Positions 23,485-36,100 of a stretch of DNA of 64,000 nucleotides are shown here, in pieces. Each line of letters begins with the position of its first letter. The stretch's first letter is position 1. Origin of the DNA: Sipunculus nudus (taxonomy: Eukaryota > Annelida > Sipuncula > Golfingiida > Sipunculidae); assembly GCA_026874595.1 (NCBI GenBank), contig CM049308.1, positions 24,890,367 through 24,954,366 of the forward strand, written 5' to 3'. A program made the translations under genes and the position numbers. The notes under the pieces were generated by a model. It made no database searches. It worked only from the letters and a program-made list of their open reading frames with translations, and had not been told where the DNA came from.

Positions 23485-23763
23485 CTGTATGTGTTAGCAT
23501 GTTTGAGAACCGTCTCCGAGGACTGTTGTAAAGTGAAGAAAAACTGGCATGGGGCGGCGAGGTGTGAGAATACAATTTTCTGGCCCAAGTTTATCATAAA
23601 TTTGCATTTTAAGATCACATGTTTTCCGCGTTGGTTTCTGGGAAGCCTCTTATTTGTACTAGATTGTAAAATTTTATGGTGTTTATAAGTATCGATTTGA
23701 AACATAATGTGAATGATGTAAAGCCTATCCATACGAATTAGAATGCGTAATATATAGTTAAGC

Positions 23764-23769
23764 AATAAA
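23764..23769 (+). terminator. AATAAA polyadenylation signal, intronless gene
   Basis: AATAAA in aagcAATAAAtaatag, 280 bp after the stop of the coiled-coil gene. Confidence 0.5.
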
Positions 23770-23829
23770 TAATAGCCTGATGGTCCGATGTATATACACT
23801 TTGTTTGTGGAGGTTACGGCTTCCATTTT

Positions 23830-24122
23830 AAATGCTGGCTTTACTAGGTACAATGTACATCTGCAGGATTCCATTTCGGTTCGGACACCATGACATGGCG
23901 GAAACGCATGGTTATCCTGGCGTCAACCAGCTCTGTGTGCCACAGCTCTGGGTCTTGGGCGTATAACCCGGAGGATCGCCCCAAAGGCGCACTCGTTTTT
24001 TCGCGTACATTCTCCCATGAGCCTGGGTGGGGGCTGACCGTGAAAAATCTCACCACTCCTCGGCTGAGATTCGAAGTCATGATCTCCTGGCTTTGAGCCT
24101 TGTGCTTTACCCAAATACTACG
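23830..24122 (-). mobile_element. tRNA-derived SINE (reverse orientation)
   Basis: On the minus strand, from about 24122, the sequence reads TTTGGGTAAAGCACAAGG then GACTTCGAATCTCAG, spaced like the A and B boxes of a tRNA promoter. It is followed by an unrelated body. No acceptor-stem pairing, so not a functional tRNA gene. Confidence 0.55.
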
Positions 24123-24693
24123 GAAGCCGGTATGTTACTGTATATGCACGAAGTGGCCTCAAAAACGCTTTGCCTGGAGGAGCTCCGAAGATAAAGCGCA
24201 CGCTCCTACACAAAATGCATCTCAGGCCTGCCACCGATAAATTAAGTCCATTTATATTCTCATAGACGCCATTAAATGGATTAAGGCAAATCACCATTTC
24301 CAAAATATCGTAGCAGATGTTATACTAATCTACATGTGGGAGCTGGGTGTATAAACAAAGAAGAGCTAGGCAATCGAGTTATTACCCAGGTAAGACCACA
24401 GTATAATGAACCAAGATGCAATTAAGGACTTCATAACTAAACAGATGATATGATCGGATGATTATATGTCCATTCAAAACTAACAACAATATCAGATTGG
24501 ACACACAGATTCGGGGACTGATAATGGAATGCATTAGTAAGAAATCTCTAACTTCAGTAACTTTAAGTATCTCTTCTAACACGAGATATCAATAACATAT
24601 GAGCTGATGCAGAGTTTATGCAAACGGTTTGACAAATCACAAGAAGGAAGCAAAGGTATATTTCAAGCTACGTTGTCTTATTATCTGTAATGT

Positions 24694-25020
24694 GTGGAGC
24701 GTGGTGGCGCAATGGTTAAGGGCGCTGGACTTGTGACTGCAAGGTTTTGGGGTTCGCGTCCTGTTCTGACCGCCGTGTGCCCTAAGATCTTAGGCAAGTC
24801 TTTACCACAAGGGTGCGCTCTCTCGACCCAGGAGTGAATGAGTACTGGTCCTGGGAGGAAGGGAAATGTAGAATGAATAACTTTCTATGCATAACTTTCT
24901 TGGGTTGTATGCACCCCGGGGAGCTGAGAAAAGCTACAAGAAGGAACATTCCCGAAAGACCAGGAAGGCAAAGTGTAAAGTCGGATGAGACAGATATCGT
25001 CTGTGATATCACACTATAAA
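24694..25020 (+). mobile_element. tRNA-derived SINE
   Basis: TGGCGCAATGGTTAAGGGCGC is an A box and GGGTTCGCGTCC a B box (about 24705-24757), followed by a body with GCTACAAGAAGGAACATTCC. A related head occurs at 55706-55790. The body contains accidental open frames on both strands. Confidence 0.7.
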
Positions 25021-25281
25021 CCCCACCTATACCTTTAATAATGGACCATTCATGCAAATAAAACACTAACACAATGCATTTATGTATATAAAGGTATTTG
25101 AGTACTCGCTTCAATGTTTGTTTCTTTAACAAATTGGTCAATATGCATATGTTTCAACTAAAGCATTAGATGTACCGGGTATGTACTAAATATGACACAT
25201 TTAGTCATTTACACCACATAACCAATAACATCAGCCTGAGACCCTTAACTATGGCAATGTTGAGCAAAGATACCCTGTGTT

Positions 25282-25282
<1 letters not shown>

Positions 25283-25372
<90 letters not shown>
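25283..25372. repeat. (TA)n microsatellite
   Basis: About 45 TA units, the longest pure TA tract in the window. Confidence 0.97.
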
Positions 25373-25373
<1 letters not shown>

Positions 25374-26614
25374 CCTGAATGTAATAACAATATATGACTA
25401 AAATAAATCCAAACATATTGCACACGTGGTGTATGATCAGTGTACCAGTACTACTCCAAACGAATCACTGAGCATTAACAATTAAACATAACCATATAAT
25501 ATTGAAAATTGCACAAAATATATAAAATATTACTAGTGTAAATATATATCACAGATAAATTTTCAATACCATTTTCAACTGTGAATATATCTTTCCTCCG
25601 CCATTGCACAGTTCTCTTAAAATATACATTTCATAAGGTAAAAATATACCTTTTGTGTGGTAAAACTTAAAGATGTACTTCACAATGTATCACTGTATGA
25701 TATTAAATCATATACCATAATATCTTTATATATCAAGAGGCTGAGAAATATTTAAATTTGTGCTTTTTGTAGGCCATTGTCAAACTTGTCAAGATTCCTA
25801 TGCACATCTATATTATAAAACAAGGCCCCTGCTTAAGACCTGAAGCCTCCCAACACTGGTCTTTTTATAGAAATCAGTTCAGCAACTGACTTAAGGCTCT
25901 GATACATGTGACTGTAATGTTCAAAACGGTGGTCTGCTTAACTTCAGGTCTGGGTTTAGCATGACATCTTCCATAAATTAAATATTATTAAAACATATGA
26001 ACTTGATTGAATTCCAAAAAAAAAGAAAATTACCTCAGTACCAGTATTTCAGTTTCCCTCAATATATACTTCGAAACAAAAGAATACTGGTCCATGGTAT
26101 GATACCAGAATATCCCTAACCTCAACACAGAGTGCATGTGTACATTGTATTCAAAACAAACATGTCTGCAACAACAGAGTGCCTGTGTTACATTAAACAA
26201 GGAGAATGATGTGGGACTCGGACCTGTACTCAGGTCAGAGGTAAGGACTCAAGAAATCAAACTGAGTCCATCTCGAGTCCAGTAGAACTTCTGTCACAAA
26301 CCATGAAGACTTGTATACATGCCCGAACTACTGACAGAATATTAGGCATAAAAATCTGATTACATTTACCAAACTTTAGTTCGCACATTCAGAGCTATAG
26401 GTATAATTTAATATTAAAGTGAAAAGCATGTATAAACTATCTTAAAATGATACATGATAATCCAAAATATGGATATGAAATTTAATTTTCAAAGGAGATG
26501 TGTATTGGACTCTGACTTGGGACTTAAGTACTCAGTCTTGGACTCAAGTGTCTTAGACTCGGATTGTGTGGACTCAACTACATCGCTGAACAAAGATAAC
26601 ATTCCTCATGCCAT
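25373..26614. other. Intergenic, AT-rich, 3' of gene B
   Basis: No gene seen. It contains a GGACTCGG-type repeat (26214-26280 and 26505-26580) related to one at 16815-16935 in gene A. The 3' UTR of gene B must run into this region from 26614; no single poly-A signal could be assigned with confidence. Confidence 0.45.
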
Positions 26615-27116
26615 TCATAACACAGAACATGTAGAACTTTTACTTTTCTTCTGATTCTGTTCCTGAGTGACAACCTCTTCTTCTGACAAAGTAGCGTGAC
26701 CTTGACCTGACCTTGACCTCATCATCACCTCTCCCTCTTGTTCATCCTTACCATTATTCCCAGGTGGCGCCACTGGTGCTTTATCTTTACTTAGCAGTCC
26801 ATCAGATGAAGTCCTGAGCTCTGTGTCTTGGTCATCCACTCCTCCCTGTAATGTGGTACCATTCTGAACTATGGCAACACCTTTTGAATTAGCTGAAATT
26901 CCACTGTCCATTGCATCATCAGCCTTGATCTCTGAACTGCCTGCCATATTTTCCTTGCCTTTTGCTGTGATGTTCACTGGCTGATTAGGTGTCACCTTTG
27001 CACTTTCTGCTGAGCCCACTGTGGGACCTGACTTGTGACTAACCAAAGATGAACTTGATGGAGTCCACATTGGGTTCAGGAGCACACCCTTAAATGGTTG
27101 CTGCCTTGGTATTTTC
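26615..27116 (-). CDS. Gene B coding exon 11 (disordered tail, CaaX end)
   Basis: 502 nt with TGA at 26617-26615, residues 711-877. It begins RKIPRQQPFKGVLLNP, matching the RKIPREWTGQGVFLNP of gene A, then diverges and expands into a low-complexity Ser/Asp/Glu/Gly-rich tail. C-terminus STCSVL. Acceptor ttaacag. Confidence 0.9.
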
Positions 27117-30100
27117 CTGTTAATTACAAGCAAACAGTACTTAACACTTCATAAGTGTTAATTCACAATAGTATAAATGGTTTTTGTTACTAATTTTTCC
27201 TACACTCTGAGTTTTAAAAATCTGTTTTGTTTAATAAGGTTGAAACTTTAGTGGCAACTATCTAGAAATTTTTTTTGTCTACTCTGAGTGTATGTGTGTG
27301 TGTTACCAGATATGCAGTGTGTTAAAATCCCATTTCTGTAGGATATTTATTCTCTCTGACATGCTTTTGATTTTTCAGTTCCAATTTAACTTTTTTTCTC
27401 TTCACAAATGCAAGCTTATTTCCACTTGTGTATTGGAGGAAGTTTTTTTAATGTTAGATTGGCAGATACCATAATATTTTCAGGAGAAAACACTATACTT
27501 CATGTTTATTAAACATACCTGGTACGAGATTAGGTCCCTTTAATACTGACCTGTTTGATGAGAGCTGTAATAAATCAAATGCACATTTCGTTAAACCCAC
27601 TACTTCTTCATCCAGAAAAGCACTGTACTCTTCCTCAACCTCCTTCCTCACAGACTCAGCATCCGTACCAAAAACATCCTCAGAGATGGAATCGACAAGC
27701 TCAGTCCATAATGTATCACTTAAGCAAGTATCCACAGGAACAAGATGGCCGTACAGGGGTCTAGCTGACAGTTCCCTCACCAGAACACAATAAACGATTA
27801 ACTTCTCAGCGAGCTGACGCTGTCGGCTGAGTATCAGGTGGAGTTCTTCCAGTTGTGATTTCGTCTGGAAATACGCCGGTGAAAGCAGCAGGAGAATTGC
27901 GTTTGCATTTTGTGCATCTGCGTTACCAGTATTGTTGATTTTGTCCATAAGTAGTTTCACATGTGGAGCCACCTTGTGCAGGATCTTGTCGAGCATCAGT
28001 ACATATTTACTGTCCCTGGTTGTGTAGCTGACATACAGTGGAAATGATTCCTTGACATCACCAACTGTTTTACTGCCATTCATATGTTGGATATTCATCC
28101 TCCCATTCTCATATATATAATGTTTTTGGAACAATTCCTGCCTTGCAAGTGCAAAGTCTTTATCCACTGTTCTTGTTATCTGAAGAAATAAATTAATACT
28201 ATTAATAATTTTTATTCATTCAATATCTATGTAATGGATCCACAGATTCATATGCAAAAAAAATATGAATATTGTTTTGTGTTTTAAGAATGACTTTTTG
28301 ATTATTCCTCAAAAATAAAAGATTTTGTTTTGAATGGTATGACCACATATACCATGTTCTAAAAAAAATACATAATTTTAACTTATTTATTGTGGACATG
28401 TATAAAGACATATATATATATATATATATAAATAAACACTATACATCATTGCAGTCTGTATATTCTAATCATATCCTGAAATTTAAAGTATTTAAATTTA
28501 TTTACACACATTAGTGTTGAGCTGGTCGATTATAATGAAGATTGGCTATTATTATTTATAATCAGTTAAATTGGCTGATTTTTCATATTATTGATTTCAA
28601 GTGATTTTGCACATACATGCGTGAAGAACGTCACATATTTTGGGGGAAAAAGTCCGACAGAAAGACAAGATAGGCAATGTTTCAAGCCTACACAGTCTAT
28701 GTAATTGAGAGTTGACGTCAAGTCAAAACACATGTGCAAAGGGTTCTGCCATTCTTGAATCAACTTATATCTGGGCCCCTTGGTGGGATATCCCAATAGT
28801 GCCTTTCATTGCCTGTAGGTGGCAGCACCTACAGACCATCAATTAAACCCCCCCCCCCCCCCCATTCCCTCCCTGTGAATGGTTTTGTTAGTAAACTGTT
28901 GTGAGCTTTTCTGTATTAATAAGAATTTTCTCTGTTAAAGTTTATACCCCAGAGTAAGCCAACCGAAAATTTTCCCTTATTGGGCCTATTATCGCCCATC
29001 CTGCCTTGTTCCTGTGTATCTAGGTCACACTGCCGTTTTCTGTTATCACATTTTTCGAAGGCGGAATGAAGTGGACTGGGAGGGAGCGTTGTTTGTCATA
29101 CAGAAAAGCTCACAACAATTTACTAACAAAACCACCATTCACAGGGAGGGAATGGGGGGGGGGGGGGGGGTTTATTACGTAAACATAATTGTGAGCTGTT
29201 TCTGTATTAATGAGAATATAACAGATAAACCTTAGGGAGGGGATACCTACCTGGAATGACGGAATGAGGAGAACATTATGGCTGGGATGGAGCAGACGAA
29301 GACGTCGCCTTCGGAACAGACGTAGAAGGCGAGGACTATCTGGAAAACTGTAGAACCTCACCCGCCGCAATCACAGGGCCCAAGGAATAAAGGCCCGAAG
29401 CTTGTAACTGGACATCCTTGAGATAAAAGCGGGTGAAGGTTGAAGGCAACTTCCAATAGCCTTTCTTGACCAGTTGATTTGGGGAAATCCCCGATAAATG
29501 GCCCAACGATGTAGAAAGGGCTCGAATGTCATGAGCCTTGATGTGAAGCTGCTCTAAGGTTGATGGAGAAGCCGAATCATAGGCGGCAACAATAGTAGCT
29601 TTTAGCCACGCACTAATGGTGATGGGCTAATTTCTTTGTTTGAAGTGGTGACTTTCGTTGAAATAAAACAACTTCTTGCGCCCCCCCCCCCCCCCCCGGA
29701 AAGAATGAGTAGCTTTAAGATAGTAACGTAAAGCACAAACAGGGCCGTTTGTAGCCCTGTAACGGTACTGACCGTTAGGGAGGGACGGAACGTGCCAAGG
29801 TGACGGAGGATCATCGAAATTTTGGTTCTTTCTATAAAAGTCAGGAGGGAAACTGGCAGATGCAAGAGCAAGGAGGAAAACCGTTTTCCGAGACAAATGC
29901 AGAAGATGTGCCAAACGCAGAGGCTCATAAGGGGGTCGCCAGAGGTGAGGTAAGACAAAGTCCAGGTGCCAGGAAGGCACGACATAGTGAGGACAAGATG
30001 CCCGGGCATGTACCCCCTTGAGAAAATCCGTCACCAACTGATGGTGAAGGACACGATCATGACCTAGCAGACAAAGCACGGACAGCAGGGCGGCACGATA

Positions 30101-33100
30101 GCCACAAAGTGACTGATAGGATAAATGTTTATCCTGCAGTAAAAACATGAAAAAATCCAAAACCCCCGCAAGAGAGGGATCTAAAGGAGAGATTCCTCGG
30201 ACAGACGCCCAACCGCTGAAGAGACGCCACCAGGAGTCATAAATGCGGTCTGAAGAACGGCGACGGGGAGCTGAGGCAAGGAGAGCAGCCGGACTTGAAA
30301 TGCCCTGATCCTTGATGTGTCCGATGAGAGTACGCATGCGCACAGAGGGCACGACCGAAATGGATGACGTGCTCGGGGGAACGATTGGGAGATCGATCCT
30401 GAGCGGTAGAAGAAGTGGTGGTAGGGAGAGAAGCAAGCACCACAGAGGAAACCAGGGAGCCGCAGGATGAAATGGGAGGACAGGCAGAGGAGGATACGGC
30501 GGATGAGATGGGGAACCGGAAACGCGTAGAGAAAACGGTGAGACCACATGGACGGAGGGGTGTCGGGGAGAGGGTCGCGAGAGTGACGTAGACGCGCTGC
30601 GGAAGGCACGAGAACTGGGGGGGAGGGAAAATCGAACAGATGGAATTCTGGACGCCCCAGTAGAGTGAAAGACTCCGAATGACAGGGAGCGGAAAGACCA
30701 CAGGCGGAGGAGGAGACGCAGGGCGATGGGAAAGCGCGTCGGCTAGAATGTTCGATACGCCCGGAAGATGAGTCGCACGGATTGAGGCCTGGAGTGAGAT
30801 GCACAGATCGAACAATGGGTAGGTCTCCTGCATCAGTGATGGAGACCGAGTACCGCCCTGCCTGTTTATATATGCCACAACTGTGGTGTTGTCGGTCAGT
30901 ACGAGAATGTGACGGCCGAGCAAGCGGTGGGACCAGTGGGAGATCGCGCGACGGCGGCTTGAAGTTCTAGGACATTGATATGCAGGAGGCGTTCCGACAG
31001 GGACCAGACCCCCGAGGCGCGAAGATCAGCCATATCGGCACCCCAACCGAGGAGAGATGCGTCTGTGTATACTGTACAATCGATCTCCTGAGAAAAAGGA
31101 ACTCCCTGCAGGAGAAAGGGAAGGTCCAGCCAGGGACGTGGGACTGCCACGTGAGCTGAAACGGGAGGACCGTAGGACGATTGAGTTTAAACTGAGAAGG
31201 CCGTGACGGCGCAGGAGAGACTGAACCGGACGGAGGTATAGCCGACCGAACGGGATAAAAGTGGCAGCCCAGTTGAGAGTGCCGTGTAGAGAAGCAGCGG
31301 TCCGAGAATCGATATGGCGAGACGCGAAAAAGGAACAAATCTGCTGGCGGAGTTTGAGAGCAAAATCGCGAGGGAGAGACGCAGTGCCAGACGCAAAATC
31401 GAGCGTCACACCCAGAAACTGCAGAGACTGGGTGGGAGTGAGCAGGGATTTCTCCGCATTGACAATAAAGCCAAGGTTCTGAAAAAAAGAACGATCAGCC
31501 GCATGGACAAGCCAATCGTCCAGATAAGGGAGCATAGAAACACCCTGGGAGCGGAGGTAAAGCGTGACCGTGTGAACGAGCATTTTAAAAATCCAGGGGG
31601 CCACATTGATCCTGAACGGGAGGGCTCGGAATTGATAAACGCAGTTCTGATAGATGAACCGAAGAAACGGTTGAGACGATGGATGGATTGGGACATGAAA
31701 ATAGGCATCCGTAAGGTCTATTTTGAACGCCCAATCTGTCCGACGGACAATGCGGAGAACCGCATGAATAATGAACATCAGAAACGGAGGCGGGGAAATG
31801 AATGAATTGAGGCGCTTTAGATCTATAATGGGGCGCCACCTCCCGTGCGGCTTGGGAACGAGAAATAGGTGAGAGTAAAACCCCACGGTTGATGGGGAAA
31901 CCACGAAAATCGCCCTCTTGTTGAGCATAGATTGAATTGCTCCTCCAGGGCGAGACGCCTGACTGGATCGGACGGAGGCAGAGTGTAGAACGGGTGCAGG
32001 GTGAAGGGAGGAGCGTCCAAAAAAGTAAGACGGAAACCGAACTTGATGGTGCTGAGAACTAAACGATGAAAGCGGGAAAATGGGCGCTGAGACGAGCGCC
32101 AACCAGACCAAACAAGTCATTTCTTTGTCGAACCACGTCTAGAGGAACGACCACGAAAAGGCTGGGACCCGGTGGTATGACCGGAAGGACAGTTAGACTG
32201 AGCTGGGGCGCAACAAGTCAAAGCGGGAGCCGCACTAGAAGGGCGAGACCGCAGGATACGGAAGGACGGCCATGGAGCAAGAGAGGCCGAGCGGAGATGG
32301 GCCTGACGATCAGAATGCTCCAAGGCGTGGTCAAAAAGCGGCTGCAGATGGCCGCCAAACAGAAGGGACCCGGTAAAAGGCTGAGAGTAAAGCTCAGTCA
32401 ATTCCGCTTGGGTGAGTTCCGGTTTCAATGGGGTAAAGAATGAATACAGGCCAAGCGGCGCAATAAAATACAATTCTCAACAAGACGCCAAACAACCTGT
32501 TGCAGCTCAGCACAGGCATGTGCAGAAGTTTGCCATATATCATTCAGCGTGGGCGGGTCGGGAGAGACTGCGAGCAGGCTAGTAACGGCCTGCAAGTCCT
32601 TCACCATCCCGGCCGCCTGACGGCCAAGCCCCTCTAAATCCGACAGTTGACGGTTGGAGATCGGGGCTGAGGAGGAATATAAGGATTTACCATCCGCGAA
32701 TGGCTGTTTGAGGCCGGACTCAAGACGCATTGGCGCCGAAGGAATAGCCGGATGATCTGGAAAAGGGATCAAACGATTAAAACAGGTAGCGCGGTACCCT
32801 CTGGAATTCCAAAGGGTACCGGGGGACCACGGCTTATAGGACCCAGGCGGTAGCAGGGCCCCAGTAGAGGTAGAGCGCGACCACGAGACTACGGCGTGGT
32901 GCTCTCATAACAGCTCAACTGTGTGATCTTGGGTGGAGGAAGGCAATTGGAGGGCGGCCGGATTCAAATAGGAACCGGCGGCCGAAGCCGTGGAAGTCCG
33001 AGGTTGTAAACGACGGAACTTCAGACCGTTAGTTTGCGCCTCCTGGGTGGAGGTAGCATCGAGGTCCAGCAGCGCAGATTTGCGCGCACACCAAGCCTGG

Positions 33101-36100
33101 TGTTGCAGCGCGACCTCCTACCACTGGTCGTTTGCCAGGGCGGGATCGGCAGCGTGAGATGACGGGGACGCCTGAGAACCCCGGGAAGGGGGATCCAGGG
33201 AAACCCGTGGAGCCGGAACGACCGGAGGCTGAAAAAAAGAAGCCGAGGGTTGGCTAGCAGCAGGAACCACCCAAGAAGGCACCGGAACCGGGGCCACAGA
33301 CAGCACAGCAAAGGGAGACTGAAAGAAAGAGCCGGCCGGGATACGCAGAACGGTCCACTGTAGCAGCCGGGTCACCGGAAGCGAGGACGGCTGAAAAGAA
33401 TGGGATGCAGGAGGGCCTGAAATACCTACCTCCACACCAGTAAGGCCCGGGCGATCCAGCGGGACAGCCCCAGCCCTCTCGGGGGGATAAGGAATGAAGA
33501 CGTCGAGGGGCCGGGGGTGAGGACAACGGCCGCGGGAAAAGCACCGGGGGAACAGGGGAGGCCTCTGGACGAACGGACTTGGGTCTAGACGGATCACCTA
33601 GATCCGACATCAGTGAAGAGCAAAACCGTGATAGTTTATGCAAGATGGAATAAGCGGACGGGGTTTCGGAATGGGGAGCTGCGTGAACCGGGGAAGATTT
33701 CTGCTTACGGGTAAGGGAAAGTAATGACTTTGCTGTCGAAACCACCGGGGAGGTAATGGCACAGGTGGTAATGGATGGGGAACGTTACACGGCCGTGTTG
33801 CGTTCACCCATGGTAGGCTCCCCCCCCCCTCCCCCGGAGGCAACCATGGGACCAGATAATGGGAGCATGGAAGGGGAAACCCCAACTACCGGGGAATGGG
33901 ACCAATCATGAAACCAGGCCCATTTGTCAGAAGACCAAGTCTGACAATAGAAGCAGGGATCTGCCGGACCCCGGCTGGAGTTCTTGTGAGAACAGCAGGG
34001 GAAACAAGTGGGGTGAGAATCCCAAGCAGGGATTAATGAACCACAAGTAGCACAATAAGAGGGGTTCTCCATGGCGGGAAACACAACTTACAGTTCAGTT
34101 GGCAAACCGGACTGGACAAACCAAAACAGTGGACGAATTGCACAGAGCGTGATCACACGTCCATCATGGCTGACGCCAGAAGAAAAATGTGATTATAGGA
34201 AACGAAGTGTGACCTAGATACACGGGAACGAGGCGGGATGGGCGATAATAGGCCCAATAAGGGAAAATTTTTCAGTTGGCTTACTCTGGTGTATAAACTT
34301 TAACAGAGAAAATTCTCATTAATACTGAAACAGCTCACAATTATGTTTACGTAATAAAACAGGCGGGTCACAAAAATGAAAGCAACTCCTGATGAGTATG
34401 ATCACAGTTCTCAAAACCATAATAGCAAAATAATTGACCTAACTACCACAGCCCTTTTGCTCTGCCCCCTTGACCTAATTAACCACCCAAATGCTCATAC
34501 ACAGAAGGCGCTCCATGCATGCCCATAGTTGAAAGAGTTGTTTCTAAAACCATAGGAACATCACAAAGATATCACAAAGTTCGGTCGCGTATGACGTCGC
34601 ACTGACTGATGTCCTCAACTGAAATTAGTGATATATAGCTGTTCTTCAATGATGAATATATCGCAATTATTGTGAAGTGTGTTGCTACATTATTATTTGC
34701 TCTGCAGTCAGCAGAATAGATCCTGCAACCTTTGGTCTAAAACTTTTTATACAGTGTTCTTTGTATATAAAATATTCCTGAAAAACATGGGAACATGGGT
34801 ACTGGTACACTGACTAAATTAGTTCTGCTTAGGAGAGTCACTCATATTATGCAAATTTTGCACTTGTCAGGTGATTGACTGTTTACACTGCCAATGTTAC
34901 ATGGACAAAGATAATTTTATTTTCTGCACTGTCAGATAAGCAAAAATGGACAACTTGAGCTTGATCGTTGATGCCATTTTCCATTTTTCTTCACACAACA
35001 TTGGCGTCACCTGACGTAATAGTTTACTATTTTTATAGTGGTGATGAATTAATGCTTGTTCTGAAAGTTGTCAAATGAAGGCTGTTTTAGTCTTACTTTA
35101 TATACCTATTCATAACATTTGAAGAGCAAATCTTTGATCTCTTTTATTTATAGAAATTCAAACACGAAATAATGTGAATTCAGTTTATCCCCTTTCCCAA
35201 AAACAGAAACGATCTCTTGACATTTGCTTGTCAATTTCCCCCATTTTTCACGGAACAGTGGCGGATTCTTCAGGGAAAATATATGACTACTTATAAAGTA
35301 TCGTCGGATCTCAAAGCTAATATGGAATTATGTCTGTACCTATATAGACTTATGTACATATACTTACTCATATCATACTTACGTACATACTTATTCATAA
35401 CACTTGAAAACGTCATTTTAATTTTGGAAGCGGCAAGAAGTGACTGTGAACACGTTAATATTGTCACATACATCGTCACACAAGGGTTTGATTTTCAACT
35501 ATGAATCACGGCTGCCATCAGGAAGGACCTTAACTGAAAGGGAATGTTACCTGCACTACAAGCAGTGGTAGTAGGTGCTTGTAGACTGACAACTATGCAC
35601 GTAAGTATATTTTAGGGTGCGACTTTTAAATGACTTGTTGCATTGGTTATCATTTGCTCATCTGTCGTGAGCTGGAGCCTACCCAGGTTCAGTGAGCTCA
35701 AAAAAAAACCTCTGAGTTCTCCCTTCAAAATCCCACCTTGACTTAAATGCGGGGGTCCACATATAGGTGGGAAATTATAGTACTTGATTGGTTGCTCAAA
35801 CTGCTCTGCTCATGATTATTCATTGAATGAATATGCAATTAAGGTCACATAGCTAGAGTTCATGGTTAGGTAATTTACCAAGTTTTTCCATTATTAATGA
35901 CAATGGTTTTTGTAGTCAGCTGATGGGTTTTGGTGATTGGCTATGGAATTGCAAAATACAAATGTGGTTGTTCCTAGACTGTGTGTAAAATCATATGCAA
36001 CTACAAATATGCATTCTCAGGAAAGAGGCCTCCAACATGTGGGCCGTCCTGAATGTGGGATGCTCCTGAAACGTGTTTGCATTCTCTTATTTGGCCAAGA

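Larger units (their letters stand above)
28847..34360 (-). mobile_element. DIRS-type tyrosine-recombinase retrotransposon
   Basis: About 5.5 kb on the minus strand. Order from its 5' end (34360): Gag-like ORF1, reverse transcriptase, RNase H, tyrosine recombinase. Inverted terminal repeats lie at about 28890-29032 and 34215-34345, near-identical as complements. An internal complementary region at 29101-29219 joins the complements of both outer ends. This structure is diagnostic of DIRS elements, which replicate through a circle and integrate by tyrosine recombinase. The coding part needs several frame changes, so the copy is decayed. Confidence 0.93.

Noticed and set aside
24696-24770. Possible tRNA gene
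   Set aside because: A and B boxes are present but the acceptor stem does not pair and a SINE body follows; a related head occurs at 55706.
29800-30021. Plus-strand frame within the DIRS element
   Set aside because: Antisense to the tyrosine recombinase region; no independent support.
31314-31805. 163-residue plus-strand open frame
   Set aside because: It is antisense to the DIRS reverse transcriptase, whose motifs (YLDD and others) are clear on the minus strand.
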